64,000 nt of DNA, taken from contig OX463783.1 of the NCBI GenBank assembly GCA_949825025.1, forward strand, positions 11,629,628 to 11,693,627, in the 5' to 3' direction. Under the pieces are notes generated by a model. The model searched no databases. It was not told the origin of the DNA and saw only the letters and a list, made by a program, of their open reading frames with translations. Positions 40,691 to 55,180 of this stretch are shown here, piece by piece; within the stretch, counting starts at the first letter, position 1; every line of letters begins with the position of its first letter. The stretch is from Siphlonurus alternatus (Eukaryota > Arthropoda > Insecta > Ephemeroptera > Siphlonuridae). A program made the position numbers and the translations under genes.

Positions 40691-42169
40691 TAATAAATAT
40701 ATAACAAATATAACAAATGTTTTATAAAATATGTATGCTAAAAATACTGTATTTATATAAATAATGTTCACTTAATTTTATGATAATGCTTTTAACCATT
40801 CGTTCACAGTACAATATTTAAATATGTACAATTTGTATAAAATAAGTATGTACGATCGGAGATCCAGCGGGGTTCTAAAATGGAAAAGGTACGTGTTCGT
40901 GCATACGCACAATATATGCTCCAAATCTGCAACGTTAATTTATGAGCGACTTTCGGGGGGTGCAACGGAGGCATACATTACCCCCTTTATATACACGTTT
41001 AAATCAACCCAGCAAGGGCAATATCACAATATCAGCCGTGAATTCAGAAAAAAATAATAATAATAATCGGAGGGGGTAGAGGGGTGGGGGGGACGTGCTT
41101 CCTCCATAAGGCCAATGTTAAAAGAAAAAAATGGAGTGTGGCAAGTGCCTATATTGCCATTGCCCTTGTTAAATAAAACATATCAGCCCCCCCCCTCCCC
41201 TCCCTCCCTCCCTGGATCCGCGCCTGGGCAATATTGAAGGTACCAACATCAAAAGTTAGTCCTGCGTATTTATGATAGCTACAACAACAATAGGAAAAAA
41301 AAAAATAAATAAATAAACGATTTCCCAATTACTGTATTTTATTATTTTCCACATTTCCAGCACTCACTTTCAAACCTGCTTAGAGAAGTGTGTAATTTTT
41401 CTTTTTCTTTTTTTTTTTTTTTCAAATTTCCATTAAAAAATAAGAGAAGGTGAATTAAAAGAATAAAATTTTTGCTGAATCTGCGTCAAAAAATAGTACT
41501 AAAAATTTACTGCCGGGCTTCATTTGTGTCGTTTTGTCGGTTATGATAATTTTAAACATTTTGATTTTCATCCCTAACTCCGGGATGATAGTGGAACCCT
41601 AATATGTTGATTTGCATTTTTCAGTTCCTCACTCATTAAGAAAGGTTTTTCAAAACTCATTTTCAAAATGTTAGGTTTTTACTACATTGAATTACATTTT
41701 GGAGCTGGTTCCTTCAATATTGTCCTTGCCGGGTTGTTTTAAACGATTAAAGGGAGTTAATTATGAGACAACTTGCATGTTGGTAATAACGTAATAACCC
41801 AATAAGTGGGATATGTCCCTCTAGGTATTTCCCCCCGTAACAGTAAAGATTTCCAATATATTTAAGTATAAAAATTAATTGTAATGCGTTTATAATTTGA
41901 CTAAGATAGTAAGATTTATATAGTTTTATTATTGTCATTGATTATATATTCGTATGTATACAGTGTAACCTTTAATTGATAACATATGATTAGCAAGAAC
42001 GGTGATCCAGCGGAGTTTTTTATTATAGTGGAAAAGGACACAGGTACGTGCTTCATGTTCTGTAAATTCAATTTAGGGGGGCGATGTACATAGGGAAGAG
42101 GGGGGGGGGGAGGCTTAATTATATGTTGGTATTTTAAAGAGTAAAGAGGGTTGTGATTCATATATGCTT
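40691..42169. other. Unique interior of the fold-back element
   Basis: No transposase-like frame. GATCCAGCGG followed by AAAATGGAAAAGG and GTACGTG occurs at about 40860-40895 and again, in the same orientation with insertions, at about 42005-42050. A G-rich tract at 41070-41092 and a C-rich tract at 41188-41212 ending in GGATCCGCGCCTGGGCAATA suggest remnants of other elements. AGCAAGGGCAATA (about 41012) and TATTGCCATTGCCCTTGT (about 41154) form a weak inverted pair. Confidence 0.6.
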
Positions 42170-43381
42170 GTTTATCGAGAAATAGATTACTCAGATTTTA
42201 GGAAGACTTGGAAACCCACCTTTTTTTTTAATTAGGGAACTCTTTCTTAAAATTACTCTTAGTTTTAATTTTTATTTAGTAGAAATACGTATACTATAGA
42301 CAAATGGTTACTAACTGCAATTACTTCAATGCACTGACTATGGCCTAAAAAAATATAATATAATTCCCCGAGTCAATCATGGATTAAAGAACCCTGGGCA
42401 GGAGGCGTAAAATGTTTTAATTTTTAAGGGGTGGGGGGGAGGGGAGGGGGTTCTTATTTTTTTGGTTCTCTTGACCCCAATTAATTAATCCTGCTTGAAA
42501 ATTAGAAGCTCCACTTTCAGAAAGCATGGATTTTATACGATTTTAACTGAAAAAAAGTCAAATAAAATTTAGGTCTTTAGGGGTGCTATATTTGGCAACA
42601 TTGCAATTTGAAAATAATTAGGGACCCTTTTTAAATAATTGCAACCATCTAAGCATCTTTTCTGCGGAATATATCTTTATCCCGACCTTTGGTTTGCCAG
42701 AAAATAATACTTCCCTGTTCTCCACATCCGCCATTTTGAAAGGTCACCAGGGGTCAAAGGGTGGTTCAAAATTTTAGGGTACAGTATTTTTTAAGGTTCT
42801 TATGATGCAATTAATCATTTCTGTATGTTTAATGCTTTTGTCACAAAAAGTATGGATTTTAGTAAAAAAACGTATTATAATAGCATAGGGAATAAGTGCT
42901 CATTTTACGGTAGAAATTACAATATCTCGAGTTATTATTCTCTTATCAACAAGCATTATGATTTTTTTTAATCGTAATGATAGTAGACAATTGATAGTTG
43001 CTATTTTAAGCTAGAAAGTTTGCTAGTTTGGTTAAAATAAGCAAGAAAGCTGCCAAAAAAGAGGTCAATAAAAGTTTCATCGGCCGCCATTTTGTTTTTT
43101 ATGGACTTAGGTCTTTTCCAAAAATTGCTAATTACTCTCCGTGTTAGTACAAACATATTTGCTAATGACAATTTTTTTCGTATCTGCCTTAGATTCCTTG
43201 TAAAAAAAATCAAACGTAAATCAATCGGAGGTCAAAGTTCAAAGGTCACTCAAGGTCACGGTATGACACTTTTTTTTGGGATCCGCCAAAAAAGTTGATG
43301 CAAATGATGTTATTAGCAAGTACTGAAAATTTCAGCCCGGTATCACCAATAGCGCGATTTTTGCCATTAATTCCCTAACTA
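42170..43381 (-). repeat. Right inverted arm of the fold-back element
   Basis: Mirror of the left arm; G tract at 42427-42450 and CCGCCATTTT at about 42730 and 43084. Frames of 68 and 70 codons have identical counterparts in the left arm because the DNA is duplicated; they do not begin with ATG in a plausible context. Confidence 0.93.
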
Positions 43382-43620
43382 TACTTTTTATCAATGGACC
43401 AAAGTGATATCCAAAGCCTGGGAACTACATACAAGTGCATCACATTAACTACACTGAGTGGAAAGCAAGACAAATTTACCCCAGGGAGAGAGCAACGTAA
43501 TTTTTAGGTTTTTATACTTGAAACGGTCACCCATCCAATTACTGATTGCGCTCAATGTTGCTTGACTTCGGTGATCTAACGAGAACCGATAAATGCACTG
43601 CACCACGCTCAGCTTCAAAA
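43382..43620 (-). mobile_element. 5S-rRNA-headed SINE, copy 4, head part (split)
   Basis: On the minus strand: GTGGTGCAGTGCATTTATCG, TCTCGTTAGATCACCGAAGT, CAAGCAACATTGAGCG, AATTGGATGGGTGACCG, then the body with AAGTGCATCAC-type inverses (as ACTTGTATGTAGTTCC) up to TCCATTGATAAAAAGTA at the insertion point. It matches copy 5 more closely than copies 1-3. Confidence 0.9.
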
Positions 43621-43865
43621 TTTAGAAAAAAATAAATAAAAATTTAACAGAGGTTCATAAACATTAATAATTGAATGTTTACAAAAAAATTATTTTGTTA
43701 AAACAGCGTAACGTAATAAAAAATAAATTAATAAATAGAAATAAAATAAATTAAGTTAAAACGAGTAAAAAATTAGAGCTAATACTTGGTCGTTACGGGT
43801 ACTTGGTTAATGTATATCTAATGAGTTAGTAATTATGTGTAGCCATGTATAAAATACAGGATATG

Positions 43866-43911
<46 letters not shown>

Positions 43912-44456
43912 AGGTTACTCAGCAATACCACATTATAGAAATTATAAAAAAAGAAGAACTATTATCAAACAAAACAAATGCTTGTCATAAACTATTGTAA
44001 GTTCATAACAAAACCAAGATCAGAATCATAAGGCTCATTTTTATATTTTATATAATATATTTATCAACTTTATTATATGAGATTAAAAACAACTTGATCT
44101 AATGTCAACTACTTATTTTCAATGACATGAATTATATATATTTTTAATGTTGTTTTATAATATGAATTTAGAGTTCAGTTACTCTCAATTTTTGTGAATG
44201 AACTGCATTGAGAGCTCAATTATTTTATTTACTTTGTTTCCCTGTAGTATCAAAATTCTTGTCTTTGTCATATGAGTTGAACTGTACAGAGAACAAAAGA
44301 ATACCAATTAAATATACAGTATTGAAAGTAGAAGGATCAGAATATATTCTTATTCATTCATTATATAGTGAGAAAAAATTGAAAAACAAACTTTGGTTAA
44401 ACAATATTAATATAACTTTCGTGCTTGTGGGTGCATGGCTAATTACGACCTATTCT

Positions 44457-44457
<1 letters not shown>
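43621..44457. other. AT-rich noncoding DNA with (AT)n and an open frame of unknown meaning
   Basis: (AT)n at about 43869-43906. A frame from 44208 stays open to the A run at 44458. A TTTGTTTCCCTGTAG acceptor-like sequence ends at 44247 in phase with it. No ATG, no stop before the A run and no recognisable domain, so it is not called a gene. Confidence 0.35.

Positions 44458-44491
<34 letters not shown>
44458..44491 (+). repeat. Poly(A) run, 34 bases
   Basis: The longest homopolymer in the window. No AATAAA in the preceding 30 bases; a retroelement tail is possible. Confidence 0.85.
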
Positions 44492-44497
<6 letters not shown>

Positions 44498-44540
44498 ACA
44501 TTATAAGCTGCAAAACATGACACATAACTCACAGAAGTGA

Positions 44541-44627
44541 AGTACAGTTTTTAAAGTTAAAAATTGGAAATCATAGTTAAGATTCTAATGTATGTATTCC
44601 AATTTTTAACTTTAAGAGTGCTGTACT
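44541..44627. mobile_element. Element N, short palindromic element
   Basis: AGTACAGTTTTTAAAGTTAA and AAATTGGAA face TTCCAATTTTTAACTTTAAG and TGCTGTACT, with about 25 unpaired bases. Single copy in the window. Confidence 0.7.
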
Positions 44628-44815
44628 ACTGTACATATTCTATTTAGAGCTATTTTAATATCTATTAGCATTAAAAGTGACCTTTATCGTGAAATTAGGT
44701 ATATAACAGTCAACTTAATTGTGTATGCATGTGATCAAATCAATAATGAAAAAATACAATATATTTATATAAAAGTAATAGTGTTCTTACAATATGAGAA
44801 AATGAAATTTTTGTA

Positions 44816-44943
44816 GTACACTCGTCGCATCAGAAAATTTCCCTTTTTGTTCTTGTTAATCACCATACCCCTTATTAATAATACACAGGACATGGTGACT
44901 AATAAGGCTGCAAGTGGGAAATTTTCTAAGGCAACGTGTGTAC
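44816..44943. mobile_element. Family G element, compact copy
   Basis: GTACACTCGTCGCATCAGAA, AATTTCCCTTTTTG and AATCACCAT on the left; ATGGTGACTAATAAGGCTGC, GGGAAATTTTCTAAGGCAAC and GTGTGTAC on the right. Confidence 0.88.
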
Positions 44944-46439
<1,496 letters not shown>

Positions 46440-46560
46440 TTTCCTTTATGATCTAAGGGAACTATGGAAACCTTAGATATGATGGTCGATGGAGGAACTA
46501 CATTGAAATCCCTACATACATTATATATATACATTATATTATACAATTTGGCTTTGGTGG
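46440..46560 (-). mobile_element. SINE core fragment
   Basis: Read on the + strand: GATCTAAGGGAACTATGGAA, ACCTTAGATATGATGGTCGA, then GAGGAACTACATTGAAATCC. This matches the shared core (CTAAGGGAACAATGGAAACC at 56690). Head not identified. Confidence 0.6.
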
Positions 46561-48540
<1,980 letters not shown>

Positions 48541-48680
48541 AAATTCGTCGCCTCAGACTATAAGTGTCGTATATAGATCACAATCGGAGCTTTGAAGCTA
48601 TTATGGATCTTATGTACATATAACGTAAGGTCTATAATTGCAATAACACACTGTACGACACTTATATTGAGGCGACAAAT
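48541..48680. mobile_element. Family G-like palindromic element, variant
   Basis: ATTCGTCGCCTCAGACTATA and AGTGTCGTA face ACGACACTTATATTGAGGCG and ACAAAT. The outer CGTCGCCTCAG is as in family G (44816), but the interior is different. Confidence 0.7.
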
Positions 48681-49824
48681 TTATTTAGAACAATCAGAGT
48701 ATTCTTTTTATTATATATATAAAGTTTCATGTAAACAAAGGCCGTCTATAGTAATGACCGTGAGTGCATGCCCCCTTATTTTAAAATTAAAATAAACATA
48801 ATTAATTAAAACTATAAAAAAAGTGTAACTTAATATTTTTTACAAGGTCTGTACATATATATATAAAAAAAATGATACCAGTCAAATATTTGTTTGTGTT
48901 TCTTTTTTTATACAAGGTTTCTTAATTTTTTTTTTTTTCAAGCAAGTAAGGATTAGAGTCTCTGATTAATTACGGTTGTTAATTGCCGAGGTCTCAGCCC
49001 AAGATGCTAATCAAAGAAAGAACTTGAAGAGTTAGGAATGTGATGGTATCAAATGAGCCAGCTCAGCGGGAGATTTCAGAGGTTACGTACTAGTATACAG
49101 TGTTCTACCTGATGCCACCTTCTTATATAACTTTTAAAAAAAAAAAAGTCCTCTGCAACCTCTTTCAATTTCAAAGCTATAAAAATTTAGATAGGTACGT
49201 CAATTTTTTTTTATATTAATAATATTATATATATTGTGATTTATTAGTTGTGTTTTTTAAATTAGTTTTATGTTTAATGTTTATTGAAAAATATCATTTG
49301 AATATTATAGATCATTGTGCATATTGCTTGCTCGTCTGATTTGAATTATTATTAAAAATACTGCATTATAATTATTATTTTTTTATTATTATGTGGTATT
49401 ACATCCATTTTTTTTTTAAATAAAATTGAAGTAATTATAATAAAATTTTCAAATCATATTAATTCATGTGCATAAGATATTGGATTTAAACATTAAAAAT
49501 ATTGGAATTATCAATTTTAATGCACATGCACCCAGTAATAAAATTGTGTTCTAGAATAAAGAAAGGTAAAGCATAATTAGAGAATTGACAATTTGATACT
49601 TTTGGGGGATCAATTTTTATCCTTAGTTCATGTTAAACATAGTCTGAGTTTTATCTGCATGGAGACGAACACCAGAAAATTCAATATTGAACTCTCTGAA
49701 TAAAATCACACATACAAATGTATGTTCTAGCTAATATTACAGTTTAATTTTGCCAATAATCTACCAGTATAATGTGATGATTTTAAGGGAACAAAATTGC
49801 ACATGTCAAATGCATTACTTTGCA
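48681..49824. other. Noncoding DNA with a GC-richer island at 48945-49095
   Basis: The island contains TAATTA, GTTAATTGCCGAG and ATGCTAAT (homeodomain- and POU-like sites) and CAGCTCAGCGGGAG, with no frame and no second copy. Candidate enhancer by composition only; a motif match of this length has little weight in AT-rich DNA. Confidence 0.3.
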
Positions 49825-49924
49825 AAATTCACTGTAGAAGGTTCAGTACCTAGTTCAATAGACTCCTGACAATAAGCTGTGGTTCTATTGGACTGGCTAC
49901 TGAAACCTTCTATGACAATTTTCT
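49825..49924. mobile_element. Element L, palindromic element
   Basis: AAATTCACTGTAGAAGGTTC, AGTACCTAGTTCAATAGAC faces TCTATTGGACTGGCTACTGA and AACCTTCTATGACAATTTT. Arms of about 40 bases, single copy here. Confidence 0.75.
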
Positions 49925-50453
49925 ATACTATTAAATGACACTATAAAATTATAACCTGTGTGGATTATGGTACCTGTTTTTTCTATGAACCGAGGAGGTA
50001 AAGTCGTGATTTTTATTCACATAAGATAGGGTGGCCAGGATTTAACTTTTCAAACTAGAAATCCACAGGAGGTATACTCTTATCTATCTTTCCTTTCATT
50101 CGCTTCTTTTTTTTTATTTTAATTTTTTTTAAACACTTCTTTTTTTTTTCTAAGAATTTTATTAATATAACCATATTGTCTTTATTTAAATTTTATCTCT
50201 CTTTGTTTATTATTTTAAAATTATATTATAGTTTTAGATTAAAGTATGATTGTAGCTTAGTCACCATGAGATGAGATTTATACAAGATAACATGGAGACG
50301 TAAGAATAGTATGTTTTTATATGAAACATAAATTTTAACAAATTTTAAGAATGGTACAGTAGTCTCTTTTTAAAAGAGTTTTTTTTTTATGAGAATGCAT
50401 CGCACTGAAGAAATCTGGTTTATTTGAGCATAAAATGTATATTAAAAAATAAT
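49925..50453. other. AT-rich noncoding DNA
   Basis: T-rich tracts at 50106-50155. Nothing recognised. Confidence 0.5.
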
Positions 50454-50596
50454 AAGGGGCATTCACAAAGTCTTAAGGCCACATTTAGGGCTCGATAATT
50501 TAAGACCAGAAATTTTGGGCCTAAAAAGCATGCCTAAAATCGGGCTTTAAATTATCGAGCCCTAAATGTGGCCTTAGGGCTTTGTGAATGCCCCTT
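50454..50596. mobile_element. Family C palindromic MITE-like element, copy 2
   Basis: AAGGGGCATTCACAAAGTC, AAGGCCACATTTAGGGCTC and its inverses. Almost no mismatches in the paired AGGGCTCGATAATTTAA steps, so this is the best-preserved C copy. Confidence 0.93.
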
Positions 50597-50874
50597 AATG
50601 TAATTAATTTCAATACTGGATTAGGATCAGAAAAGAGACATTTTATGATCTATTATAAACAAGCAGAATTTTCTAAGACGGTAACATATAATATATGGGC
50701 TCCATTATGTAAAAAAAAAAACATTATAAATATAATGTACTTAAATTATTAGTACATCTTCATTTTAGTGAAAAAAAAAAAACTTTTGAAATTTTGCAGA
50801 GAAGCGTATGTATTGAAGCCTTTATATTATTGTATGTTAAATTTACTATATCAAATACTCATAGAAGTGAGGTT

Positions 50875-50930
50875 AAGAAACATCGCACTTCCGGCTACTT
50901 CCGGATATCACTGAATTTGTATGACTGAAT
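50875..50930. mobile_element. Family H fragment (one arm)
   Basis: CATCGCACTTCCGGCTACTT followed by CCGGATATCACTGAATTTG corresponds to the right arm of copy 1 (CACACTTCCGGCTACTTCC). The left arm is absent. Confidence 0.65.
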
Positions 50931-51973
50931 TATCATGATAATCTATCACTACAACAGATATAAGCTATGAAAACCATGGAAACTTATATTTCAGAGGTCG
51001 TTTTCTGAGATCAGTGTAATTACACGAGTATACAATAAAAAATAATGCTCAATAATAGACTAATCAAGGCTATATGATCAAAGCTTTCATCAAAAATTTT
51101 GATTTATATTATTTTAAATTATTTGAGTTAGTTTTAAATGGTTAACTTTGAAATAATTTACTATAAAGAATGATTTTAAATTTAATTGGATTCTATATTA
51201 TGTAAAAAAAAAGGACCTTCAAAAAAAATATATATATAAATTTGTGTATTTAATGTATTATTCAATCGCATTTGAAGTTTATTTGATTTTAAATATAATG
51301 TAGTACAAATCAATTTACTAAATGGTTTGTAAAGGGCGTAAATATAAAGAAGAGAAAAAAAAAACTACAAATATATTTCATAAAACGGAGGGTAAAGTTC
51401 AAAAGAACGGTCGCTCTCTTTTGATCACTAATTCATGGTTCAATAATTTTAAATCTTCATATTATACAAGTATATTTTAAATTACAGAAGCACTCTAAAA
51501 TATGAATGCTTATATAAATTCCTTTAATTATAATGATATTAATATTTATGAAAAAGCATCATCTAATAAACTAAAAAAATATTAATATAAAAAATAAAAT
51601 TATAGAAATGAAAGAAGAAATTATTAAAATAAAGAGAAAAAAAATCCAAGGATTTATTTTAATCAAACAAATCATTTTGATAAACCTGTTTTATTATAAA
51701 TATCTACAGGTATGTTTATTATAAATACGAAATATTGGATGCTGAAAAAGGTATTAATTTCCATATAGCCCTAAAGATACATTCACAACTGTTAATAAAT
51801 TTGTAAGAATCTAGGTGGTTTCCTTTTTAAAAATTGGTAGAATTAAAATTAGTTTGGAATAATTTTGCATTTTTTTTAATAGAATCATGTGTAAATAAGC
51901 TACGAAAAGAACAAATTTTAAAAATACTTATTTTTTTTTTTAGTGAAAGACTCGGGTTTGAATTATACACAAA
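50931..51973. other. AT-rich noncoding DNA
   Basis: No repeat arm seen; many A runs of 8-10. Confidence 0.5.
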
Positions 51974-52023
51974 GTTTACCCGCAGAGATCTTATAGTGTA
52001 CACTATAAGATCTCTGGTTTACC
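51974..52023. repeat. Perfect 34-bp palindrome between 7-bp direct repeats
   Basis: 51983-52016 is an exact palindrome without a spacer; each half reads CAGAGATCTTATAGTGT. GTTTACC flanks it at 51974-51980 and 52017-52023, with CG between the left repeat and the palindrome. It could be a tiny terminal-inverted-repeat insertion with its target duplication, or a large protein-binding palindrome. Confidence 0.85.
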
Positions 52024-54481
52024 ATATAAATATTGGAACACAGCAATATATGTAAAATAAAACTATCAACATCTTACACACTGAATCTTTTAGGTTTATA
52101 AAAACTGTTAAAAAAAACTCGTATTTAAGTAAATTGCAGTTGATTACAGAAATTAAACAAAAAAATGTATAAAAAAATAATGAAATATTACAAAAAAATT
52201 GAACTAATATATTTTATTAGACGAAACGTATAGATATAGCATGCAAAGCGTAAATGGAAAAGCAAAACCAATTCACCTTTTTGCACGATAGGTTGCAATT
52301 TTCAATTCTATTTTTTAAAGGTAAACTATAATTATTATTCTCTCTATATACTCTGTATATAGCATTTATTTCATTTCAAAATCATTAACATATTATTCAC
52401 GTATAAATAGTAATAAAAAATATATATAATAATTAAGCTAATTTAAATCTAAAAAGAAATTAATCTATACACAAAATACGCTATAATAATATAGACCCGA
52501 CAAAAAAGATGCAAATTAAGGGTAATATTATTCAAGATTTTATCTTTTAAAATTTTTGAGCAGTAATTGTTATTGAAGGCGGGTGGTGTTTTATATATAA
52601 AATCGTGGTCTTGATGCACAAACCTTACAATTAGACAGAGTTGCTGCACGAATCCTGTATAACACGATATATTTTATATTTTAATGCCTTAGGGGTGTTT
52701 TTTAAGATATTTTTTAATGAAGCCAATTATATCAAAAAGGCGATAGACTTTAGATAGATAATTTTTATTTTTTATTTTTTTTTCTTAGTAGGTATTATTA
52801 TATATAAGAGAGTTAAAACAATGATTATATATGTATGAAATTTTGCTAAAGGCATTTTGTGATCTATGTTTTTTAACTATATACAAATTAGTATGTGTAC
52901 AATACTTAAAAGACTTATAGCATTTTTAGTATTGTTATTTTTTTATGATGTGAATTACTTTTGACAAGCTATATTCAAAATATTATAAATACTTTGGATC
53001 AACTATAATATTAAAGAATAATTTTATAGAGTAAAATTGTAGTTAATTTTTTTTAATAGTAGCATAATTATTTAAGAATCATGTTAATGCTTTAGGCAAT
53101 TTGAAATTACTAGTGGGTGGGTGATATTTATAGTCTGATCAATGTGGCGTATCTATGACGTCACAGAATGTAAATTAGCTAATAAATTTTATATTGATTA
53201 CTTGTGATATTGAAATAAAAATAATCATATATGAACTTACTATATTTTTTTACTATTTTATAGATCACATATAATATAAGACTACAAGGCATATAAAGCA
53301 ATATATATAATGCTAAAATATTATTTCAGATTTCTTTATTTTTACGTTAAATAACACATAATATATATATATATATGTAAATATTATAATATAAACGAAA
53401 ATATTAAATTACATCCAAGTAAATCTTAGATTACGCTAAAAAATTATAGACAATTTTTGCTCATTTTCACTTACGGTTATATAAGTAAAAAATATACACA
53501 ATATAATTATACAATTATCAGCACATAATATATGGATTGGTGCACACAATAAACAAAAACAGTTATAAATGCGCAATTTCCATGCACAATCTAAAATAAT
53601 TGTTACAAACAATAATTACTCATTGTTCATTAACTCGATCTATGTAAATGATAGAACGTATAGTCTAGAAATGTTTGGCAAGGGGTGTAATATATATATT
53701 TTAAATAAATCTTATGTATAAAATATTTAATTTTGTTAATTAAATTGATAAAATTTGATGCATCAAAAGAACCTCAAATATTTTAATGTGCATTACTGTA
53801 CTCGATATAATTGAAAAGTAGTTAGGTGAGGTGAAGAAAAGTTACACTTGACTGACCTCTTTGAGTTTAAAATGTCTCACCCTGATATTGCTACATTCCT
53901 GTACCAAAACCACCCCATGGAAAACCGAAGAACGGGGGGAACAGTTTCAAAATTCTACTTTGTTATATACGAAATATTTTATTATTTATTGCAATTGTTA
54001 ACAAATATATTGTCAAGATATTTGTAAATGAGCTATGTTCACTGGTAGTAAGATAGTAAATGCAGGTCCACTTTAATTTAAATGCGGATTTTAATTGAAA
54101 AAGTCTAAATAAAGATTGCATTTTAAACAATACCTCCCCCTCCCTCCCATTATTCTCTTATAATGTGCATGTGATATGATATCACCTTTTCTCATTTTTA
54201 ATGGAAATGGATTTATTATAACACCACCACGATACTACTACTGCAGATAAATCCTCTATAATTATTTACTTTGGACATAATATTGTAAACAAATTATTAG
54301 TAAATAGCGTACTTGCAAAAATATCATATACCTGCATGCATATTGTATTTATACCTAATCAGCAATGTATGTTTTAGACATGCACAATAGTATAAAAGAA
54401 ATTGAGTCATCAACATAACTTTTTACAAATTCTTGAGTATGAGTTTTGTGTGTGTGTGTAGATCAATCGTTTTTTTATCCC

Positions 54482-54485
<4 letters not shown>
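52024..54485. other. AT-rich noncoding DNA with one TGACGTCA
   Basis: TGACGTCA at 53156-53163 (CTATGACGTCACAG, similar to the family I end). (TG)5 at about 54449-54460. GC-richer at 53860-53945 without a frame. Confidence 0.45.

Positions 54486-54567
<82 letters not shown>
54486..54567. repeat. (CT)n microsatellite
   Basis: About 40 CT units. Confidence 0.97.
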
Positions 54568-54570
<3 letters not shown>

Positions 54571-55046
54571 TACTACAAACGTTAGAGGTATTTGACTATA
54601 TAACATTCAACGCAGGCTTGTAACATTGAGAAAATTGCTTCATCGCTTTTTGTTTCCTCCTTTCATCCCCCTAGTGGTCAAAACTCTCCTACCCCTTATA
54701 CAACTATACAGAAATCTCCCTATACCATTCCCTTTACAAAAACCTAGAAGCTCATATTAAACTTATAGTGTTACAAAACCACTTGAAATTCTGACATTTT
54801 TATTTTCTCTTTCTTTTTCTTTTTTTTTTCTTTTTTTTTTTGCATTCTCTTTTATTTTTTATACGATCTGACTCACTTTTGTTTTAACATTATATTTTAC
54901 AATCGATATTTTTTATTTTTACTAAAAGAGAATAAAATCGAACAGGTTAAATATTGAAATAATATATTAATTATCAAAACACTATGAAAAGGACACATAA
55001 ATATTGTAAATGTACCACAACATAATTAAATATTGATTAAAGGGAT
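54568..55046. other. Pyrimidine-rich noncoding DNA
   Basis: CT- and T-rich on the + strand from the array to about 54860, then AT-rich. No gene. Confidence 0.5.
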
Positions 55047-55180
55047 GTACACATCGAGAAAGTACAAAAATTACCCCTGCTCTATTTATGGAGGTTGTCA
55101 GCATGCAATATTATATAAGATTCAGTGAATTTGAATTTCGGGGGATGTCTATTAGAGTTCTTACCTTTACTAAAATTACA
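55047..55180. mobile_element. Family F fragment (left half)
   Basis: GTACACATCGAGAAAGTACA, TTACCCCTGCTCTATTTATG and GAGGTTGTCAGCATGC follow the left half of family F. The right arm is missing. Confidence 0.65.

Larger units (their letters stand above)
39464..43381. mobile_element. 3.9-kb fold-back element with 1.2-kb near-identical inverted arms
   Basis: The left arm 39464-40690 and right arm 42170-43381 are reverse complements with only scattered differences. I saw a 10-base length difference just inside the ends, G/A at about 40145, C/A at about 40382 and G/A at about 40499. The ends are TAGTTAGGGAAT and ATTCCCTAACTA. TAC lies on both sides (39461-39463 and 43382-43384). The flanking sequence is one SINE interrupted at this point, so the borders are well defined. 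The arms carry AAAATGGCGG motifs and a G-rich tract, but no frame starting with ATG that resembles a transposase. The class is unknown: 3-bp duplications occur in PIF/Harbinger and CACTA types, but the ends match neither signature clearly. Confidence 0.93.

Noticed and set aside
39557..43298. Pairs of identical 68- and 70-codon frames in the two arms of the fold-back element
   Set aside because: Identity follows from the DNA duplication; the two frames overlap on opposite strands, lack a convincing ATG start and show no transposase motif.
43540..43620. Functional 5S rRNA gene
   Set aside because: Only the region from about box A to the intermediate element matches; the 5' end is different, the 3' end is replaced by SINE body, and the same structure recurs in five copies.
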